Of a stretch of DNA of 64,000 nt, positions 13,783 through 24,847 are shown piece by piece. The DNA lies in assembly GCF_022662495.1 (NCBI RefSeq), contig NZ_JAKPBU010000001.1:248001-312000 (forward strand), written 5' to 3'. This DNA is from Lysobacter sp. M2-1. GTDB lineage: Bacteria; Pseudomonadota; Gammaproteobacteria; Xanthomonadales; Xanthomonadaceae. The notes under the pieces were generated by a model. That model did no database searches and was not told the DNA's origin. It worked only from the letters and a program-made list of their open reading frames with translations. The translations under genes and the position numbers were made by a program. Each line of letters starts with the position of its first letter. Position 1 is the stretch's first letter.

Positions 13783-16272
13783 ATGTCGTTCGTTCCGCAA
13801 GACCTCCTTGCCCACCGGGTCCACAAGTTCGGCGGCAGCAGCCTGGCCGACGCCACGCGCATCGGCGCGCTGCCCGCGCTGCTCGAACCCGACCGCGCGC
13901 ACCCACGCTGGGTCGTGGTCTCGGCCATGCAGGGCACGACCGATGCACTGGTGGCGCTGGGCGAGCGCGCAGCAACCGGCGGCGACTGGCACCCAGGCTG
14001 GGAGGCGTTGCGCGATCGCCACCACGCCGCGGCGCGCGCGCTTGGCCTGGGCGATGCCACGACGCTGGCGCTTGATGCGGAACTCGACCGGCTGCGCGGC
14101 GACCTCGCGGCGCTGCAGAACGAAACCGGCCGCCCCGCGCGGCTCGCCCGCGTGCACGGCGCAGGCGAACTGCTGTCCTCGCACCTGGTCCAGGCCGCAC
14201 TGGGCGCAGGCTGGGACCGGCTCGACGCGCGCGACGTGCTGGTGGTCCATGCCGGTGAAATGGGCGTCGGCGTGGACTGGGACGCGAGCCGCGCGCGCCT
14301 TGCCGCCTGGCGCGCAGCGCATCCGGCGCGCGACGTGGTCGTCACCGGCTTCATCGCACGCGATCGTTCCGGCGACGACACCACGCTGGGGCGCAACGGC
14401 AGCGACTACTCCGCCGCCATCTTCGCCAACCTGTGCGATGCGCAGGAACTGACCATCTGGACCGATGTCGACGGCGTGCTCTCGGCCGACCCGCGGCTGG
14501 TCCCGGATGCCCTGGTCCTGCCGACGATGTCGTATGCGGAAGCCTGCGAGCTGGCCTATTTCGGCGCCAAGGTGCTGCACCCGCAGACGATGGCGCCGGT
14601 GCAGTCGCGGGGCATCCCGCTGTGCATCCGCAATTCGCTGAACCCGGCCGCGCCAGGCACCTGGGTCCTGGCGGCGAATCCGGAAGGCGACGCAGAGCTG
14701 TCGCCGGTGAAGGGGCTGAGCCTGGTCCGGGGGCTGGCCGTACTCGAACTCGTCGGCAACGGGATGGTCGGCGTCCCCGGCGCCGCCGAGCGCCTGTTCG
14801 CGGCGCTGCACGGCGCCGGCGTGTCGGTAACGATGATCTCACAGGGCTCGTCCGAGCACTCGATCTGCTGCATCGTGCGCGCCGAACAGGTCGATCGCGC
14901 GCGCGACGCCGTCGCAGGCGCATTCCGCGAGGCGATGGCCGACGCACGCACGCAGGGCGTCGAGGTCACGCGCGGGATCTGCGTGCTCGCCGCGGTCGGC
15001 GACGGCATGGTCGGCACGCCCGGCGTGGCCGCGCGCCTGCTCGGCGGGCTGGCGCAGGCGCGGGTCAACGTGCGCGCCATCGCCCAGGGCGCGAGCGAGC
15101 GCAACATCTCGGTGGCCATCGCCGAAACCGACGCCACCCGTGCGCTGCGCGCGGCGCATTCGGCATTCTGGCTGTCGCCGCAGACCGTGTCGGTCGGCAT
15201 CATCGGGCCGGGCAACGTCGGACGCAGCCTGCTGGCGCAGCTCGCCGCCGTGCTGCCGGGACTGCGCGAACGCTCGCAGGTGGACCTGCGCCTGCGTGCG
15301 ATCGCCAACAGCCGGCGCATGGCGCTGGACCATTTCGTCATCGCGCCGGAAGTGGCGGTGGAGCGACTGGCTTCGGACGATGCGCAGCCGCTGGACCTGG
15401 ATACCTTCGCCGCGCACGTGCGCGCCGGCCACATCCCGCACGCGCTGATCGTGGACTGCAGCGCCAGCGCCGCAACCGCGCAGAAGTATCCGGAATGGCT
15501 CGCGGCCGGCATCCACGTGGTCACGCCTAACAAGCAGGCCGGCAGCGGGGCCTGGTCGCGTTATGCCGCGATCCGCGCCGCGCAGCGCGCGGGCGGCGGG
15601 CGCTTCCTCTACGAGGCCACGGTCGGCGCCGGCCTGCCGGTGATCCTGACCCTGCGCAATCTGCTCGATACCGGCGACGCGCTGCACGCGGTTGACGGCA
15701 TGCTCTCGGGCACGCTGGCCTGGCTGTTCAACAGCTACGATGGCAGCCGACCGTTCTCCGCGCTGGTGCGCGAAGCGCGGGCGCTGGGCTATACCGAGCC
15801 CGACCCGCGCGACGACCTGTCCGGGCTGGACGTGGCCCGCAAGCTGGTGATCCTGGCGCGCGAGGCCGGCCTGCAACTGTCGCTGGAGGACGTGGACGTG
15901 GAGAGCCTGGTGCCGGCATCGCTGCAGGGCGTGAGCGTGGACGAATTCATGGCGCGCCTCGACGAACTCGATGCGCCCATGGCGGCGCGGCTGCAGGCAG
16001 CGCAGTCCGCGGGCCTCGGGCTGCGCCACCTCGCCCGGCTCACCCGCGACGGCAGGGCGCAGGTCGGCGTGGTCGCACTGCCCGCCGACCATGCCTGCCG
16101 GCATACGCGGCTCACCGACAACCTGGTGCAGTTCACCACCGACCGTTATGCGTCCAATCCGCTGGTGGTCCAGGGCCCGGGGGCGGGCCCGGAAGTCACC
16201 GCAGCCGGCGTGTTCGGCGACGTGCTGGCGATCGCCAACGCGCTCGGCGCCACCGACGGGCGTTACGCATGA
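13783..16272 (+). CDS. thrA: Bifunctional aspartokinase / homoserine dehydrogenase
   Basis: It carries out the first and third steps from aspartate to threonine. It has 829 residues. The N-terminal kinase starts with [12 protein letters not shown] and includes the [11 protein letters not shown] and [13 protein letters not shown] motifs. Two ACT-type regulatory repeats lie in the middle. The dehydrogenase begins with the nucleotide loop [13 protein letters not shown] and holds the catalytic-region TPNKQAG and the SGTLAWLFN segment. The order matches E. coli ThrA, which threonine inhibits. The start at 13783 has GGAG upstream. It is the first gene of thrABC and overlaps thrB by 4 bases. Confidence 0.97.
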   Translation: MSFVPQDLLAHRVHKFGGSSLADATRIGALPALLEPDRAHPRWVVVSAMQGTTDALVALGERAATGGDWHPGWEALRDRHHAAARALGLGDATTLALDAELDRLRGDLAALQNETGRPARLARVHGAGELLSSHLVQAALGAGWDRLDARDVLVVHAGEMGVGVDWDASRARLAAWRAAHPARDVVVTGFIARDRSGDDTTLGRNGSDYSAAIFANLCDAQELTIWTDVDGVLSADPRLVPDALVLPTMSYAEACELAYFGAKVLHPQTMAPVQSRGIPLCIRNSLNPAAPGTWVLAANPEGDAELSPVKGLSLVRGLAVLELVGNGMVGVPGAAERLFAALHGAGVSVTMISQGSSEHSICCIVRAEQVDRARDAVAGAFREAMADARTQGVEVTRGICVLAAVGDGMVGTPGVAARLLGGLAQARVNVRAIAQGASERNISVAIAETDATRALRAAHSAFWLSPQTVSVGIIGPGNVGRSLLAQLAAVLPGLRERSQVDLRLRAIANSRRMALDHFVIAPEVAVERLASDDAQPLDLDTFAAHVRAGHIPHALIVDCSASAATAQKYPEWLAAGIHVVTPNKQAGSGAWSRYAAIRAAQRAGGGRFLYEATVGAGLPVILTLRNLLDTGDALHAVDGMLSGTLAWLFNSYDGSRPFSALVREARALGYTEPDPRDDLSGLDVARKLVILAREAGLQLSLEDVDVESLVPASLQGVSVDEFMARLDELDAPMAARLQAAQSAGLGLRHLARLTRDGRAQVGVVALPADHACRHTRLTDNLVQFTTDRYASNPLVVQGPGAGPEVTAAGVFGDVLAIANALGATDGRYA

Positions 16273-17201
16273 GCCACAGCGTCCGAGCTTTCGCGCCCGC
16301 CAGCGTCGGCAACATCGGCGTGGGCTTCGACCTGCTGGGGCATTCAATCGACGGGCCTCGCGACATCGCCAGCGTCGCGCGCATCGACGCGCCCGTGGTC
16401 AGGATCGACGCGGTCGCGGGCGACGTTGCCGGCGCGGCCTCGATTCCGCTCGACGCTACCGCCAATACCGCCGGGCGCGCGTTGATGGCGATGCGCGAAG
16501 CCCTGGGCCTGGCGCACGGCTTCGCGCTGACGCTCGAGAAAGGCATCCCGCTCGGCTCCGGGCTGGGCGGTTCGGCGGCCTCGTGCGTGGCCGCACTCGT
16601 GGCGGCGAACGCGCTGCTCGATGCGCCGCTGCCGCGCGAGGCGCTGTATGCCTTCGCGCTGGAGGGCGAAGCGGCGTCGACCGGCAGCCGCCACGGCGAC
16701 AACGTAGCGCCGATGCTGCTTGGCGGCGTGGTCATGGCCCTGCCATCGCGGATGGTGGCGCTGCCGGTGCCGCCGGGCCTGCATGCGGTGGTGGTGCATC
16801 CGGACCAGGTGCTGGAGACCCGGCGCGCGCGCGCGGTGCTCGTAGAGCCTTATCCGCTGCCCGCGATCGTCGCCCATGGCGCCTGCCTCGCCCAGTTCAT
16901 CAGCGGCCTGCACACGGGCGATCTCGACCTGGTCCGCGCCGGGCTACGCGACCTGCTGGTCGAACCCCGGCGCGCCGCGCTGATTCCCGGCTTTCCCCAG
17001 GTCAAGGCGGCTGCACTCGAACACGGCGCGCTCGGCGCCAGCATTTCCGGCGCCGGACCCAGCGTGTTCGCCTGGTTCGCATCGCAGCAGGAGGCCGAAG
17101 CTGCGGCGCCGGCGATGCGGGCCGCCTTCGTGGACAGCGGCTTCGATGCGCGCGCTTACGTCTCCCCGGTCGCCGGCCCGCGCGCGGACCTGATCGCATG
17201 A
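16269..17201 (+). CDS. thrB: Homoserine kinase
   Basis: It phosphorylates homoserine for threonine synthesis. It has 310 residues and the GHMP-kinase ATP loop [18 protein letters not shown]. The N-terminal [20 protein letters not shown] motif and the C-terminal [15 protein letters not shown] glycine loop are both family signatures. It starts inside the thrA stop (ATGA overlap) and its own stop overlaps the thrC start, so the three genes are translationally coupled. Confidence 0.97.
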   Translation: MSHSVRAFAPASVGNIGVGFDLLGHSIDGPRDIASVARIDAPVVRIDAVAGDVAGAASIPLDATANTAGRALMAMREALGLAHGFALTLEKGIPLGSGLGGSAASCVAALVAANALLDAPLPREALYAFALEGEAASTGSRHGDNVAPMLLGGVVMALPSRMVALPVPPGLHAVVVHPDQVLETRRARAVLVEPYPLPAIVAHGACLAQFISGLHTGDLDLVRAGLRDLLVEPRRAALIPGFPQVKAAALEHGALGASISGAGPSVFAWFASQQEAEAAAPAMRAAFVDSGFDARAYVSPVAGPRADLIA

Positions 17202-18511
17202 GCGCCGCCGAATCGATGCGCTACATCAGCACCCGAGGCGACGCGCCGGAAGTTGGCATCGAGGCTGCGCTGGTGGCAGGGCTGGCACCAGACGGCGGCC
17301 TGTACGTGCCCAGGCACATTCCGACGGTGGACCTGACCTCCCCTGCCGTATCGCTCGCCAGCATGGCAGCGCGCGTGCTCGCGCCCTACCTGCAGGGCTC
17401 GACGCTGCAGCCGCGGCTCGAAGCGTTGTGCACGAAAGCCTTCGCCTTCGACGCGCCGCTGCGTCCGCTGGCGGGTCAGGGCGACTTCCTGCTGGAGCTG
17501 TTCCACGGGCCGACGGCCGCGTTCAAGGATTACGCGGCGCGCTTCCTGGCCGCCGCGCTCGAAGCACTGCGCACCGACGGCGCGCCGCCGACCACGATCC
17601 TTGTCGCCACCTCTGGCGATACCGGCGCCGCAGTCGCTGCGGCGTTCCACCGACGCCCGGGTTTCGAGGTGGTGATCCTGTATCCGGACGGCGGTGTGTC
17701 GCCGCGCCAGGCCCACGGCCTGGGCTGCTGGGGCGACAACGTGCGCGCCTACCGCGTGGCCGGCAGCTTCGACGACTGCCAGCGCATGGCCAAGGCGGCC
17801 CTGGCCGACCCCGCCCTGCGCGCACGCCGGCCGCTGACCACCGCCAACAGCATCAGCCTGGGCCGGCTGCTGCCGCAGGCGGCTTATTACGCGCAGGCCG
17901 CCGCGCGACACCATGCGGCCCATGGCACCGCGCTGGGCTTCATCGTGCCCACCGGCAACCTGGGCAACGCCTGCGCCTGCCTGCTCGCGCAGCGCATGGG
18001 CGCGCCGATCCACGGGATCCGGCTGTCGACCAACGCCAACGACACCCTGTCGCGCTACTTCGGCGGCGGCGAATATCAGCCGCGACCCGTGCGGCCGACC
18101 CTGGCGAATGCGATGGACGTCGCCGCACCGAGCAACTTCGAACGCCTGCGCCATTGGCATGCCAGTGATGCCGCGCTGCGCACTGCCATGACCGCGGACG
18201 TGGTGGATGACGAGGCCATCCGCGATGCGATCCGGCAGGCACCGGCACGCCACGGCATCGTGCCCTGCCCGCACACCGCGACCGGGCTGCGCGTGCTCGA
18301 ACGGCTGCGGGCCGGGGGCGACACCCGGACCTGGGCGGTGGTGGCGACCGCGCATCCGGCCAAGTTCGAGAGCATCGTGGAGCCGCTGGTCGGCCATGTG
18401 ATCGCGCTGCCGCCGGCATTCGCCGAATGCCTGGCGCGACCGGCCAGCGCACAACCGCTCGCGGCGAACGACATGGCGCTGCGGGAAGTTCTGGTCGAAG
18501 ATTTCTGCTGA
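17198..18511 (+). CDS. thrC: Threonine synthase
   Basis: It converts homoserine phosphate to threonine using PLP. It has 437 residues. The PLP lysine is in the [12 protein letters not shown] motif, with the [16 protein letters not shown] phosphate loop and [11 protein letters not shown] after it, as in the E. coli-type class. The N-terminus, [32 protein letters not shown], is split here only for description and is a classic ThrC start. It begins at ATG 17198, overlapping the thrB stop. The chain ends 152 bases before the ilv leader peptide, and no intrinsic terminator is evident in that gap. Confidence 0.97.
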   Translation: MSAAESMRYISTRGDAPEVGIEAALVAGLAPDGGLYVPRHIPTVDLTSPAVSLASMAARVLAPYLQGSTLQPRLEALCTKAFAFDAPLRPLAGQGDFLLELFHGPTAAFKDYAARFLAAALEALRTDGAPPTTILVATSGDTGAAVAAAFHRRPGFEVVILYPDGGVSPRQAHGLGCWGDNVRAYRVAGSFDDCQRMAKAALADPALRARRPLTTANSISLGRLLPQAAYYAQAAARHHAAHGTALGFIVPTGNLGNACACLLAQRMGAPIHGIRLSTNANDTLSRYFGGGEYQPRPVRPTLANAMDVAAPSNFERLRHWHASDAALRTAMTADVVDDEAIRDAIRQAPARHGIVPCPHTATGLRVLERLRAGGDTRTWAVVATAHPAKFESIVEPLVGHVIALPPAFAECLARPASAQPLAANDMALREVLVEDFC

Positions 18512-18663
18512 AACCACTTCCGGATGCAACGGCCCCAGCGAGCGTCGTCGTCCGAGGCCACACGTGATCGCAGGCACAGCCGCGGGGACAACTCGCGCTT
18601 CATGGCGAAAAGTTCTAATCGAAACTGTTGACATTCCGCGCGGGGACATGTTTCCCTGCCACC

Positions 18664-18804
18664 ATGACGCAGCGCAGCACCCTGCCGCAGACCCTTCAGG
18701 CCATGTCGCCCGACGTGTCTCTGGTGCTGTCCGGCCTCGCAGCGCTCGTCCTCGTACTCGTCCTTATTACCGTCCAATCTGGCGCGGGGATCGGGTTTGC
18801 GTAA
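18664..18804 (+). CDS. ilvL: Branched-chain amino acid leader peptide of the ilv-leu operon
   Basis: This is a 46-codon frame whose core reads [11 protein letters not shown], a dense run of Leu, Val and Ile codons just before an intrinsic terminator. That is the layout of ilv/leu attenuators: scarcity of charged branched-chain tRNAs stalls the ribosome and prevents the terminator. No ribosome site precedes the ATG. A TTGACA box at 18628-18633 would place transcription start close to the ATG, so a leaderless message is possible, but the matching -10 is poor. The upstream gap 18512-18663 shows nothing else. Confidence 0.9.
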   Translation: MTQRSTLPQTLQAMSPDVSLVLSGLAALVLVLVLITVQSGAGIGFA

Positions 18805-18833
18805 CTAACAGACCCAAGGTTGAAGAAACCAAG

Positions 18834-18862
18834 ACCCCGCGCCCAGAAGGCGCGGGGTTTTT
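18834..18862 (+). terminator. Attenuator terminator of the ilv-leu operon
   Basis: A perfect 10-bp GC stem (ACCCCGCGCC 18834-18843, GGCGCGGGGT 18849-18858) is followed by a T-run. It lies 29 bases past the leader peptide stop and 37 before ilvD, so it is the expected terminator of a branched-chain attenuator. Confidence 0.92.
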
Positions 18863-18899
18863 CGTTTCGGACACGTTGGTTTCCACAGGAACCTCTTCA

Positions 18900-20642
18900 G
18901 TGCGCAGCGACGCAATCAAACAAGGCTCCGCCCACGCCCCGGCACGCGCGATGCTGCGCGCGACCGGGCTCGACGATGAAGCGATCGCGAAACCTTTCGT
19001 CGCGGTGGTGCACACCTGGTCCGACGTTTCTCCCTGCAACATCACCCTGCGCGAGCTGGCGCAACACGTGCGCCGCGGCGTGCAGGACGGCGGCGGCACG
19101 CCGGTCGAGTTCAACACCATCGCCGTCACCGACGGCATCGCCATGGGCAGCGACGGCATGCGCGCCTCGCTGGCCTCGCGCGAAACCATCGCCGATTCGA
19201 TCGAACTGGCCGTCTCGGGCCACTGCCTGGACGCGATGGTGCTGCTGGTGGGTTGCGACAAGACCATCCCAGCCGCGGCGATGGCCGCCGCGCGCCTGGA
19301 TATTCCCACCGTGATCCTCTACGGCGGCACGATCATGCCGGGGCACTGTCCGTCGAAGCGCGGCACCGGCGAAGACAAGGCGCTGACCGTCCAGGACGTG
19401 TTCGAAGCGGTCGGCGCGCATTCAGCGGGGCGCATCGACGACGCCGAACTCAAGCGCATCGAAACCCATGCCTGCCCCGGCGCCGGCGCCTGCGGCGGCC
19501 AGTTCACCGCCAATACGATGGCGATGGTGCTGACCTTTCTGGGCCTGTCGCCGCTGGGCGCCAACGATATCCCCGCGATCCATGCGGACAAACCGGAAGC
19601 CGCGCGCGCATGCGGCGAACTGGTGATGCGGCAATTGCGCGATGGCGGGCCGACACCGCGCGTCCTTCTCTCTCCCGCAGCGCTGCGCAACGCCGCGCGC
19701 GCGGTGTCGGCCACCGCCGGGTCCACCAATGCGGCTCTGCACCTGCTGGCGATCGCGCATGAGGCCGGCGTCGACTTCGGCCTGGAGGAATTCGAGGCCG
19801 CCGCGTCCACGCCGGTGATCGCGGATCTGAAACCGGGCGGTCGCTACACCGCGGCCGAGATGTTCGACTTCGGCGGCGCGGCGCTGGTGGCGCGCGAACT
19901 GAAGACGGCCGGCCTGATCGCCGACATTCCGACCGTCACCGGCCGCTCGTTCTTCGAGGAACTGACGGATGCGCGCATGGCCGAGGTGCAGGACGTGGTG
20001 CGGCCCATCGCCGACCCGATCAAGCCACGCGGCGGTTATTCCATCCTGTACGGCGACCTCGCGCCGGAGGGTTGCATCGTCAAGCTCGCCGGCCACGGCC
20101 GCATGCGCCATGCCGGGCCTGCGCGCGTGTTCGACTCGGAAGAAGCCGCCTTCGCCGCGGTGCAGGCGCGTGGCATCCAGCCCGGGGACGTGGTCGTGAT
20201 CCGCTTTGAAGGGCCTGCCGGCGGCCCCGGCATGCGCGAGATGCTCGCGGTCACCGCCGCGCTGGTCGGCCAGGGCCTGGGCAACGACGTTGCGCTGGTG
20301 ACCGACGGCCGCTTCAGCGGCGCCACCCACGGCTTCATGGTCGGCCACGTCGCGCCGGAAGCGGCGCGCGGCGGGCCGCTGGCGCGTCTGCGCGATGGCG
20401 ACATGGTGACCATCGACGTCGCCTCGCGCCGCATCGACGTGGATGCCGAACTGTCGCAACGCACGCCGGTGACGATCGCACCGCGCGTGACCACCGGCGT
20501 CCTGGCCAAGTACGCACGCGACGTCAGTTCCGCCTCGCAAGGCGCGGTCACCGCGCCCGGGCCGAGGGATGCGCCCAGGCGCATCGCCGCATCCCTCGTC
20601 GACTCCGCATCGCCGGCAACCACCGAGACGATCGCCGCCTGA
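18900..20642 (+). CDS. ilvD: Dihydroxy-acid dehydratase
   Basis: This is the third enzyme of valine and isoleucine synthesis, an Fe-S dehydratase. It has 580 residues. The cluster and Mg region shows PCN (near 45), [18 protein letters not shown] and [19 protein letters not shown]. The C-terminus keeps [19 protein letters not shown]. The start is taken as GTG 18900, nine bases after AGGA; the frame is open upstream through the attenuator, but that part is clearly leader. It is the first structural gene of the operon, 46 bases ahead of ilvC. Confidence 0.97.
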   Translation: MRSDAIKQGSAHAPARAMLRATGLDDEAIAKPFVAVVHTWSDVSPCNITLRELAQHVRRGVQDGGGTPVEFNTIAVTDGIAMGSDGMRASLASRETIADSIELAVSGHCLDAMVLLVGCDKTIPAAAMAAARLDIPTVILYGGTIMPGHCPSKRGTGEDKALTVQDVFEAVGAHSAGRIDDAELKRIETHACPGAGACGGQFTANTMAMVLTFLGLSPLGANDIPAIHADKPEAARACGELVMRQLRDGGPTPRVLLSPAALRNAARAVSATAGSTNAALHLLAIAHEAGVDFGLEEFEAAASTPVIADLKPGGRYTAAEMFDFGGAALVARELKTAGLIADIPTVTGRSFFEELTDARMAEVQDVVRPIADPIKPRGGYSILYGDLAPEGCIVKLAGHGRMRHAGPARVFDSEEAAFAAVQARGIQPGDVVVIRFEGPAGGPGMREMLAVTAALVGQGLGNDVALVTDGRFSGATHGFMVGHVAPEAARGGPLARLRDGDMVTIDVASRRIDVDAELSQRTPVTIAPRVTTGVLAKYARDVSSASQGAVTAPGPRDAPRRIAASLVDSASPATTETIAA

Positions 20643-20688
20643 CCCTCATCTGCCACACAACGACCCCGCCCTCGAAGGAAACCACACC

Positions 20689-21735
20689 ATGACCGCTTCC
20701 ACCCAACCCAAGATCGCCATCGTCGGTTACGGCAGCCAGGGCCGCGCGCATGCGCTGAACCTGCGCGACTCCGGCTTCGACGTCACTGTCGGCCTGCGCC
20801 CGGGCGGGCCGACCGAGCAGAAGGCCAAGGCCGACGGCTTCGACGTGAAAACGCCCGCCGAAGCGGTTGCCGGTGCCGACATCGTCGCCGTGCTCACGCC
20901 CGACATGGTCCAGCCGCAGCTTTACCGCGGCACGATCGAACCCAACCTGCGCAGTGGCGCCTGCCTGCTGTTCGCGCACGGGTTCAACGTGCATTTCGGC
21001 CAGATCTCGCCGCGCGCCGACCTGGACGTGGTGCTGGTGGCGCCCAAGGGCCCGGGCGCGCTGGTGCGGCGTGAGTTCGAGATCGGACGCGGCGTGCCGG
21101 CGGTGTATGCGGTGCACCAGGACAACAGCGGCCGCGCCGAGGAACTGGCCCTGACCTACTGCGCCGGCATCGGCGGCGCACGCCAGAACGCGATCAGGAC
21201 CACGTTCAAGGAGGAAACCGAAACCGATCTGTTCGGCGAGCAGGCGGTGCTCTGCGGTGGTGCCAGTTCGCTGGTGCAGGCCGGCTTCGAGACCCTGGTG
21301 GAAGCCGGCTACCAGCCGGAGATCGCCTACTACGAGGTGCTGCACGAACTGAAGCTGATCGTCGACCTGTTCTACGAGGGTGGTATCACCCGGATGCTGG
21401 AGTTCGTGTCCGAGACCGCGCAGTACGGCGATTACGTCAGCGGCCCGCGGATCATCGATGCGGGCGTGAAGCAGCGCATGAAGGATGTGCTCACCGATAT
21501 CCAGGACGGCACCTTCGCCCGCGCCTGGATCGCCGAGCACCAGGCCGGGTTGCCGAACTACAAGCGCTACAAGCAGGCCGACCTGGAGCATCCGATCGAG
21601 GAAGTCGGCAAGCGGTTGCGGGCCGGCATGAAGTGGCTGGACAACAACGCCGCGCCGGCTGCGAAACCTGCGGCGACCGCCAACCACGCCGAAGCCGCGT
21701 CCGCCGAGGCCGCGCGCGAGGCCGAGGCCGCCTGA
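20689..21735 (+). CDS. ilvC: Ketol-acid reductoisomerase
   Basis: It isomerises and reduces acetolactate and acetohydroxybutyrate with NADPH. It has 348 residues, class I (short) type. The nucleotide loop is [19 protein letters not shown], and metal ligands sit in the [13 protein letters not shown] and [13 protein letters not shown] regions. An Ala/Glu-rich tail of about 30 residues extends past the usual end. AAGGAA lies eight bases before the ATG. Its TGA overlaps the ilvG ATG by one base. Confidence 0.97.
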   Translation: MTASTQPKIAIVGYGSQGRAHALNLRDSGFDVTVGLRPGGPTEQKAKADGFDVKTPAEAVAGADIVAVLTPDMVQPQLYRGTIEPNLRSGACLLFAHGFNVHFGQISPRADLDVVLVAPKGPGALVRREFEIGRGVPAVYAVHQDNSGRAEELALTYCAGIGGARQNAIRTTFKEETETDLFGEQAVLCGGASSLVQAGFETLVEAGYQPEIAYYEVLHELKLIVDLFYEGGITRMLEFVSETAQYGDYVSGPRIIDAGVKQRMKDVLTDIQDGTFARAWIAEHQAGLPNYKRYKQADLEHPIEEVGKRLRAGMKWLDNNAAPAAKPAATANHAEAASAEAAREAEAA

Positions 21736-23588
21736 TGAACGCCGACAGCCCGGCCACCGCCATCGACGCGGCCGCCGAAGAGGGCGCCGGCGCCGCGGGC
21801 GACGCCGCGCCGAAACCGCCACCGCTGAACGGTGCGCGCTGGCTGGTGCAGGCGCTGCAGGCCGAAGGCGTGGACACGCTGTTCGGTTATCCCGGCGGCG
21901 CGATCATGCCCTTCTACGACGCGCTGCACGGCGTTACCGGCTTGAAGCACGTGCTGGTGCGCCACGAGCAGGGGGCGGCGTTCGCCGCCAACGGCTATGC
22001 GCGCGCCAGCGGCCGGGTCGGCGTGTGCGTGGCGACCTCGGGGCCCGGCGCGTCCAACCTGGTCACCGGTATCGCCGATGCGATGCTCGATTCGGTGCCG
22101 ATGGTGTGCATCACCGGCCAGGTCGCGACCTCGCTGATGGGCACCGATGCATTCCAGGAGCTGGACGTGTTCGGCATGACCCTGCCGATCGTCAAGCACA
22201 GCTTCCTGCCGCGTCGGGTGGAACAGCTGCCGGAGATGCTGGCCGAAGCCTTCCGCATCACGCGCTCGGGACGTCCCGGCCCGGTGCTGATCGACCTGCC
22301 CAAGGACGTGCAGATCGCCGACGCGTCGCAGCTGCCCGCGCATGAACCGCTGGCCGTCGAACCCATGCCCAAGGCACCGGACTGGACCCTGCATGCGGCC
22401 GCTGCGCTGGTCGCACAGGCGAAGCAACCGGTGATCTACGGCGGCGGCGGCATCGTGCTGGGCGGCGCGGAAGACGCCTTCGCCGACTTCGTGGAGCAGA
22501 CCCGCATCCCAACCGTGCTCACGCTCAAGGCGCTGGGCGCGCTGCCGGCCAGCCATCCCTCCAACCTGGGAATGCTGGGCATGCATGGCAGCCGCGCGGC
22601 CAACCTGGCGGTGCAGGAATGCGACGTCTTGGTCGTGGTCGGCGCGCGTTTCGACGACCGCGCCACGGGCAAGCTGGGCGAATTCGCTCCACATGCGCGG
22701 GTGGTGCACATCGATGGCGACGCCTGCGAGATCGGCAAGTTGCGCCAGGCCGACGTGGGCGTGCCGGGCGATATCGCCGCCAGCCTGGCACGGCTGACCC
22801 CGCCGCTGGCCGCGCAGATGCACGGTCGCCATGCGCAGCCGCGCCGCGACTGGCGGCACCTGTGCACCGAGCGCAAGCACCGCTTCGGTGCGCGCTACGA
22901 CGCGCCCGGCGACGGCGTGTACGCGCCCGCGATGCTGCGGCGCCTGTCGGAACTGGCGCCCGAGGCGGTGGTGACCTGCGACGTGGGCCAGCATCAAATG
23001 TGGGTGGCGCAGCATTGCCGCTTCGCGCATCCGCGCCGGCACCTGAGCAGCGGCGCACTCGGCGCCATGGGCTTCGGCCTGCCGGCGGCGATCGGAGCGC
23101 AGATGCAGGATCCGAATGCGCAGGTGGTCTGCGTCAGCGGTGACGGCTCGTTCCTGATGAACGTGCAGGAGCTGGCCACGCTGCGCCGTTACGGACTGCC
23201 GGTGAAGATCGTGCTGCTCGACAACCAAGCCCTGGGCATGGTGCGGCAATGGCAGGAACTGTTCTTCGAAAAGCGCTATTCGGAAATCGACCTGTCCGAC
23301 AACCCGGACTTCGCCGCGGTGGCCGCCGCGTTCGGGGTGCAGGCCCTGCATGTGGAACGCGCCGCGGACGTAGACGATGCGCTGCGCGCCCTGCTCGACG
23401 CACCCGGACCGATGCTGCTGCACGTGGCCATCGATCCGGCCGCCAATGTCTGGCCGTTGGTCCCACCCAACCACAACAACGCGCAGATGCTCGATCCCGA
23501 CGACGCCGCCTCTTTGCCGGGAACCCAACCCGCGCCCGCACCCGCCACCGCGACCGCCAAGGAACGCCCGCATGCGCTATCAGCTTGA
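21735..23588 (+). CDS. ilvG: Acetolactate synthase large subunit
   Basis: This ThDP enzyme condenses pyruvate with pyruvate or 2-oxobutyrate. It has 617 residues. The active-site Glu is in LVRHEQGAAFAANGYAR, and the ThDP/Mg motif is GDGSFLMNVQELATLRRYGLP ending in DNQALGMVRQWQELF, which is described here in parts. About 35 Ala/Pro-rich residues precede the conserved start NGARWLVQALQAEGVD. It is named ilvG because a small ilvM-type subunit follows with a 17-base overlap; ilvB or ilvI naming would be equally valid. Confidence 0.96.
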   Translation: MNADSPATAIDAAAEEGAGAAGDAAPKPPPLNGARWLVQALQAEGVDTLFGYPGGAIMPFYDALHGVTGLKHVLVRHEQGAAFAANGYARASGRVGVCVATSGPGASNLVTGIADAMLDSVPMVCITGQVATSLMGTDAFQELDVFGMTLPIVKHSFLPRRVEQLPEMLAEAFRITRSGRPGPVLIDLPKDVQIADASQLPAHEPLAVEPMPKAPDWTLHAAAALVAQAKQPVIYGGGGIVLGGAEDAFADFVEQTRIPTVLTLKALGALPASHPSNLGMLGMHGSRAANLAVQECDVLVVVGARFDDRATGKLGEFAPHARVVHIDGDACEIGKLRQADVGVPGDIAASLARLTPPLAAQMHGRHAQPRRDWRHLCTERKHRFGARYDAPGDGVYAPAMLRRLSELAPEAVVTCDVGQHQMWVAQHCRFAHPRRHLSSGALGAMGFGLPAAIGAQMQDPNAQVVCVSGDGSFLMNVQELATLRRYGLPVKIVLLDNQALGMVRQWQELFFEKRYSEIDLSDNPDFAAVAAAFGVQALHVERAADVDDALRALLDAPGPMLLHVAIDPAANVWPLVPPNHNNAQMLDPDDAASLPGTQPAPAPATATAKERPHALSA

Positions 23589-23808
23589 TCTCACCCTGCG
23601 CCAGGCCGAAGGCGCCCTGACGCGGGTGCTCGGCACGGCCGAGCGACGCGGCTTTCGCCCCTTGTCGGTCGACGGCGAAGCGCAGCCGGACGGCGACCGC
23701 TGGCACCTGCGCATGACCGTGGAAGGCGACCGTTCCGAAGCCTCGCTGCAGCAGCAGCTGGCCAAGCTCCATGACTGCATCGCAGTGGAGGTGCGGCCAT
23801 GTCCGTGA
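23572..23808 (+). CDS. ilvM: Acetolactate synthase small subunit, IlvM type (ACT domain)
   Basis: It is a 78-residue single ACT domain, the short IlvM size. It begins MRYQLDLTLRQAEGALTRVLGTAERRGF, shown in part, which matches the ACT fold start with a Gly at the effector-binding turn. The ribosome site AAGGAA lies within the end of ilvG, and the coding regions overlap by 17 bases, indicating coupled translation for subunit balance. It probably binds and stabilises the large subunit; whether valine inhibits this form cannot be read from sequence. Confidence 0.92.
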   Translation: MRYQLDLTLRQAEGALTRVLGTAERRGFRPLSVDGEAQPDGDRWHLRMTVEGDRSEASLQQQLAKLHDCIAVEVRPCP

Positions 23809-24833
23809 CCACTTTGCGCGAAACCAACGATCGCGCCCTGCCCGGCGACGGCGTCGAGCGGCCGGGCGCCGATCCGGCTGCATCGCATGCCGCTGCCGAT
23901 GGCCTGCGTGCGGAAAATCCGGGCACCGCGGCGCGCCCGCTTTCCAGCCCTGCGCCAGGCAACGCGCGGGAGCGGGAACGGCAGCTCTGGTTCGACGGCG
24001 AACTGCATGACGCCAGCGCCCAGCAGGCAGCGCTCGACACCCACGCCCTGCACTACGGCAGCGGCGTGTTCGAGGGCATCCGTGCCTACGCCACCGCAGA
24101 TGGCGCGGCGGTGTTCCGCCTGCCCGAGCACCTGGAGCGCATGCGCCGCGGCACGGAGCTGCTGGGACTCGCCTTCGATCCGGCTCAGGCCACCGAAGCG
24201 GTCCTCGCCACGTTGCGCGCCAACGGCCATCGCGATGCCTATGTGAGGCCGCTGGCCTGGGCCGGCGAAGGCAACTTCGGCCTGGACGTGGAAGGCCACA
24301 GGTCGCACCTCATGGTCGCCACCACCGCGACCCAGGTGCATTTGAACGGCACCCGTGCGCGTATCGGCGTGAGCCGCTGGCGTCGTAACCCGGCCGATTC
24401 CCTGCCGCCGCTGAAGCTGTGCGGCGCCTACGTCAATTCGATCCTGGCCAAGCGCGAAGCCAAGGCGCGCGGCTTCGACGAAGCCTTGTTCGTGGATGCG
24501 GACGGCCGCGTCGTCGAATGCACCGGTGCCAACGTGTTCATCGTCAAGGATGGCCGCGTCACCGCGGTCGAGCATCGCGATGCGCTGCCCGGCATCACCC
24601 GCGATACGGTGATGGCGCTCAGCGGCGCCGCTGCGCGCGCGGTAGGCCTGGACGAGCTGCGCGATGCCGACGAAGTCTTCGCATGCGGGACCGCGGCCGA
24701 AGTCGCCCCGATCGCCGAGGTCGAGGACCGCCGCTACGGCGCCAATCCGGTGACGCGCGAACTGGCTGCGCTGTATGCACGGGTCGTGCGTGGCGAAGAA
24801 ACCTCGCGGCTCGCCTGGCTGACGCCGGTCTGA
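23799..24833 (+). CDS. ilvE: Branched-chain amino acid aminotransferase
   Basis: It moves amino groups between glutamate and the branched-chain keto acids using PLP. The catalytic domain starts near residue 62 (RQLWFDGELHD) and holds THALHYGSGVFEGIRAY, the PLP lysine in PPLKLCGAYVNSIL (K206), and ALPGITRDTVM. At 344 residues it is about 35 longer than usual, because roughly 60 polar, low-complexity residues precede the domain. The start has a strong GGAGGTG site and overlaps ilvM by 10 bases, so the extension is probably translated. Confidence 0.95.
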   Translation: MSVTTLRETNDRALPGDGVERPGADPAASHAAADGLRAENPGTAARPLSSPAPGNARERERQLWFDGELHDASAQQAALDTHALHYGSGVFEGIRAYATADGAAVFRLPEHLERMRRGTELLGLAFDPAQATEAVLATLRANGHRDAYVRPLAWAGEGNFGLDVEGHRSHLMVATTATQVHLNGTRARIGVSRWRRNPADSLPPLKLCGAYVNSILAKREAKARGFDEALFVDADGRVVECTGANVFIVKDGRVTAVEHRDALPGITRDTVMALSGAAARAVGLDELRDADEVFACGTAAEVAPIAEVEDRRYGANPVTRELAALYARVVRGEETSRLAWLTPV

Positions 24834-24847
24834 CATGGCGGCCTGAA

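Noticed and set aside
18564..18899. N-terminal extension of IlvD across the attenuator
   Set aside because: It would translate through the leader peptide region and a strong terminator, and the conserved IlvD start is near GTG 18900.
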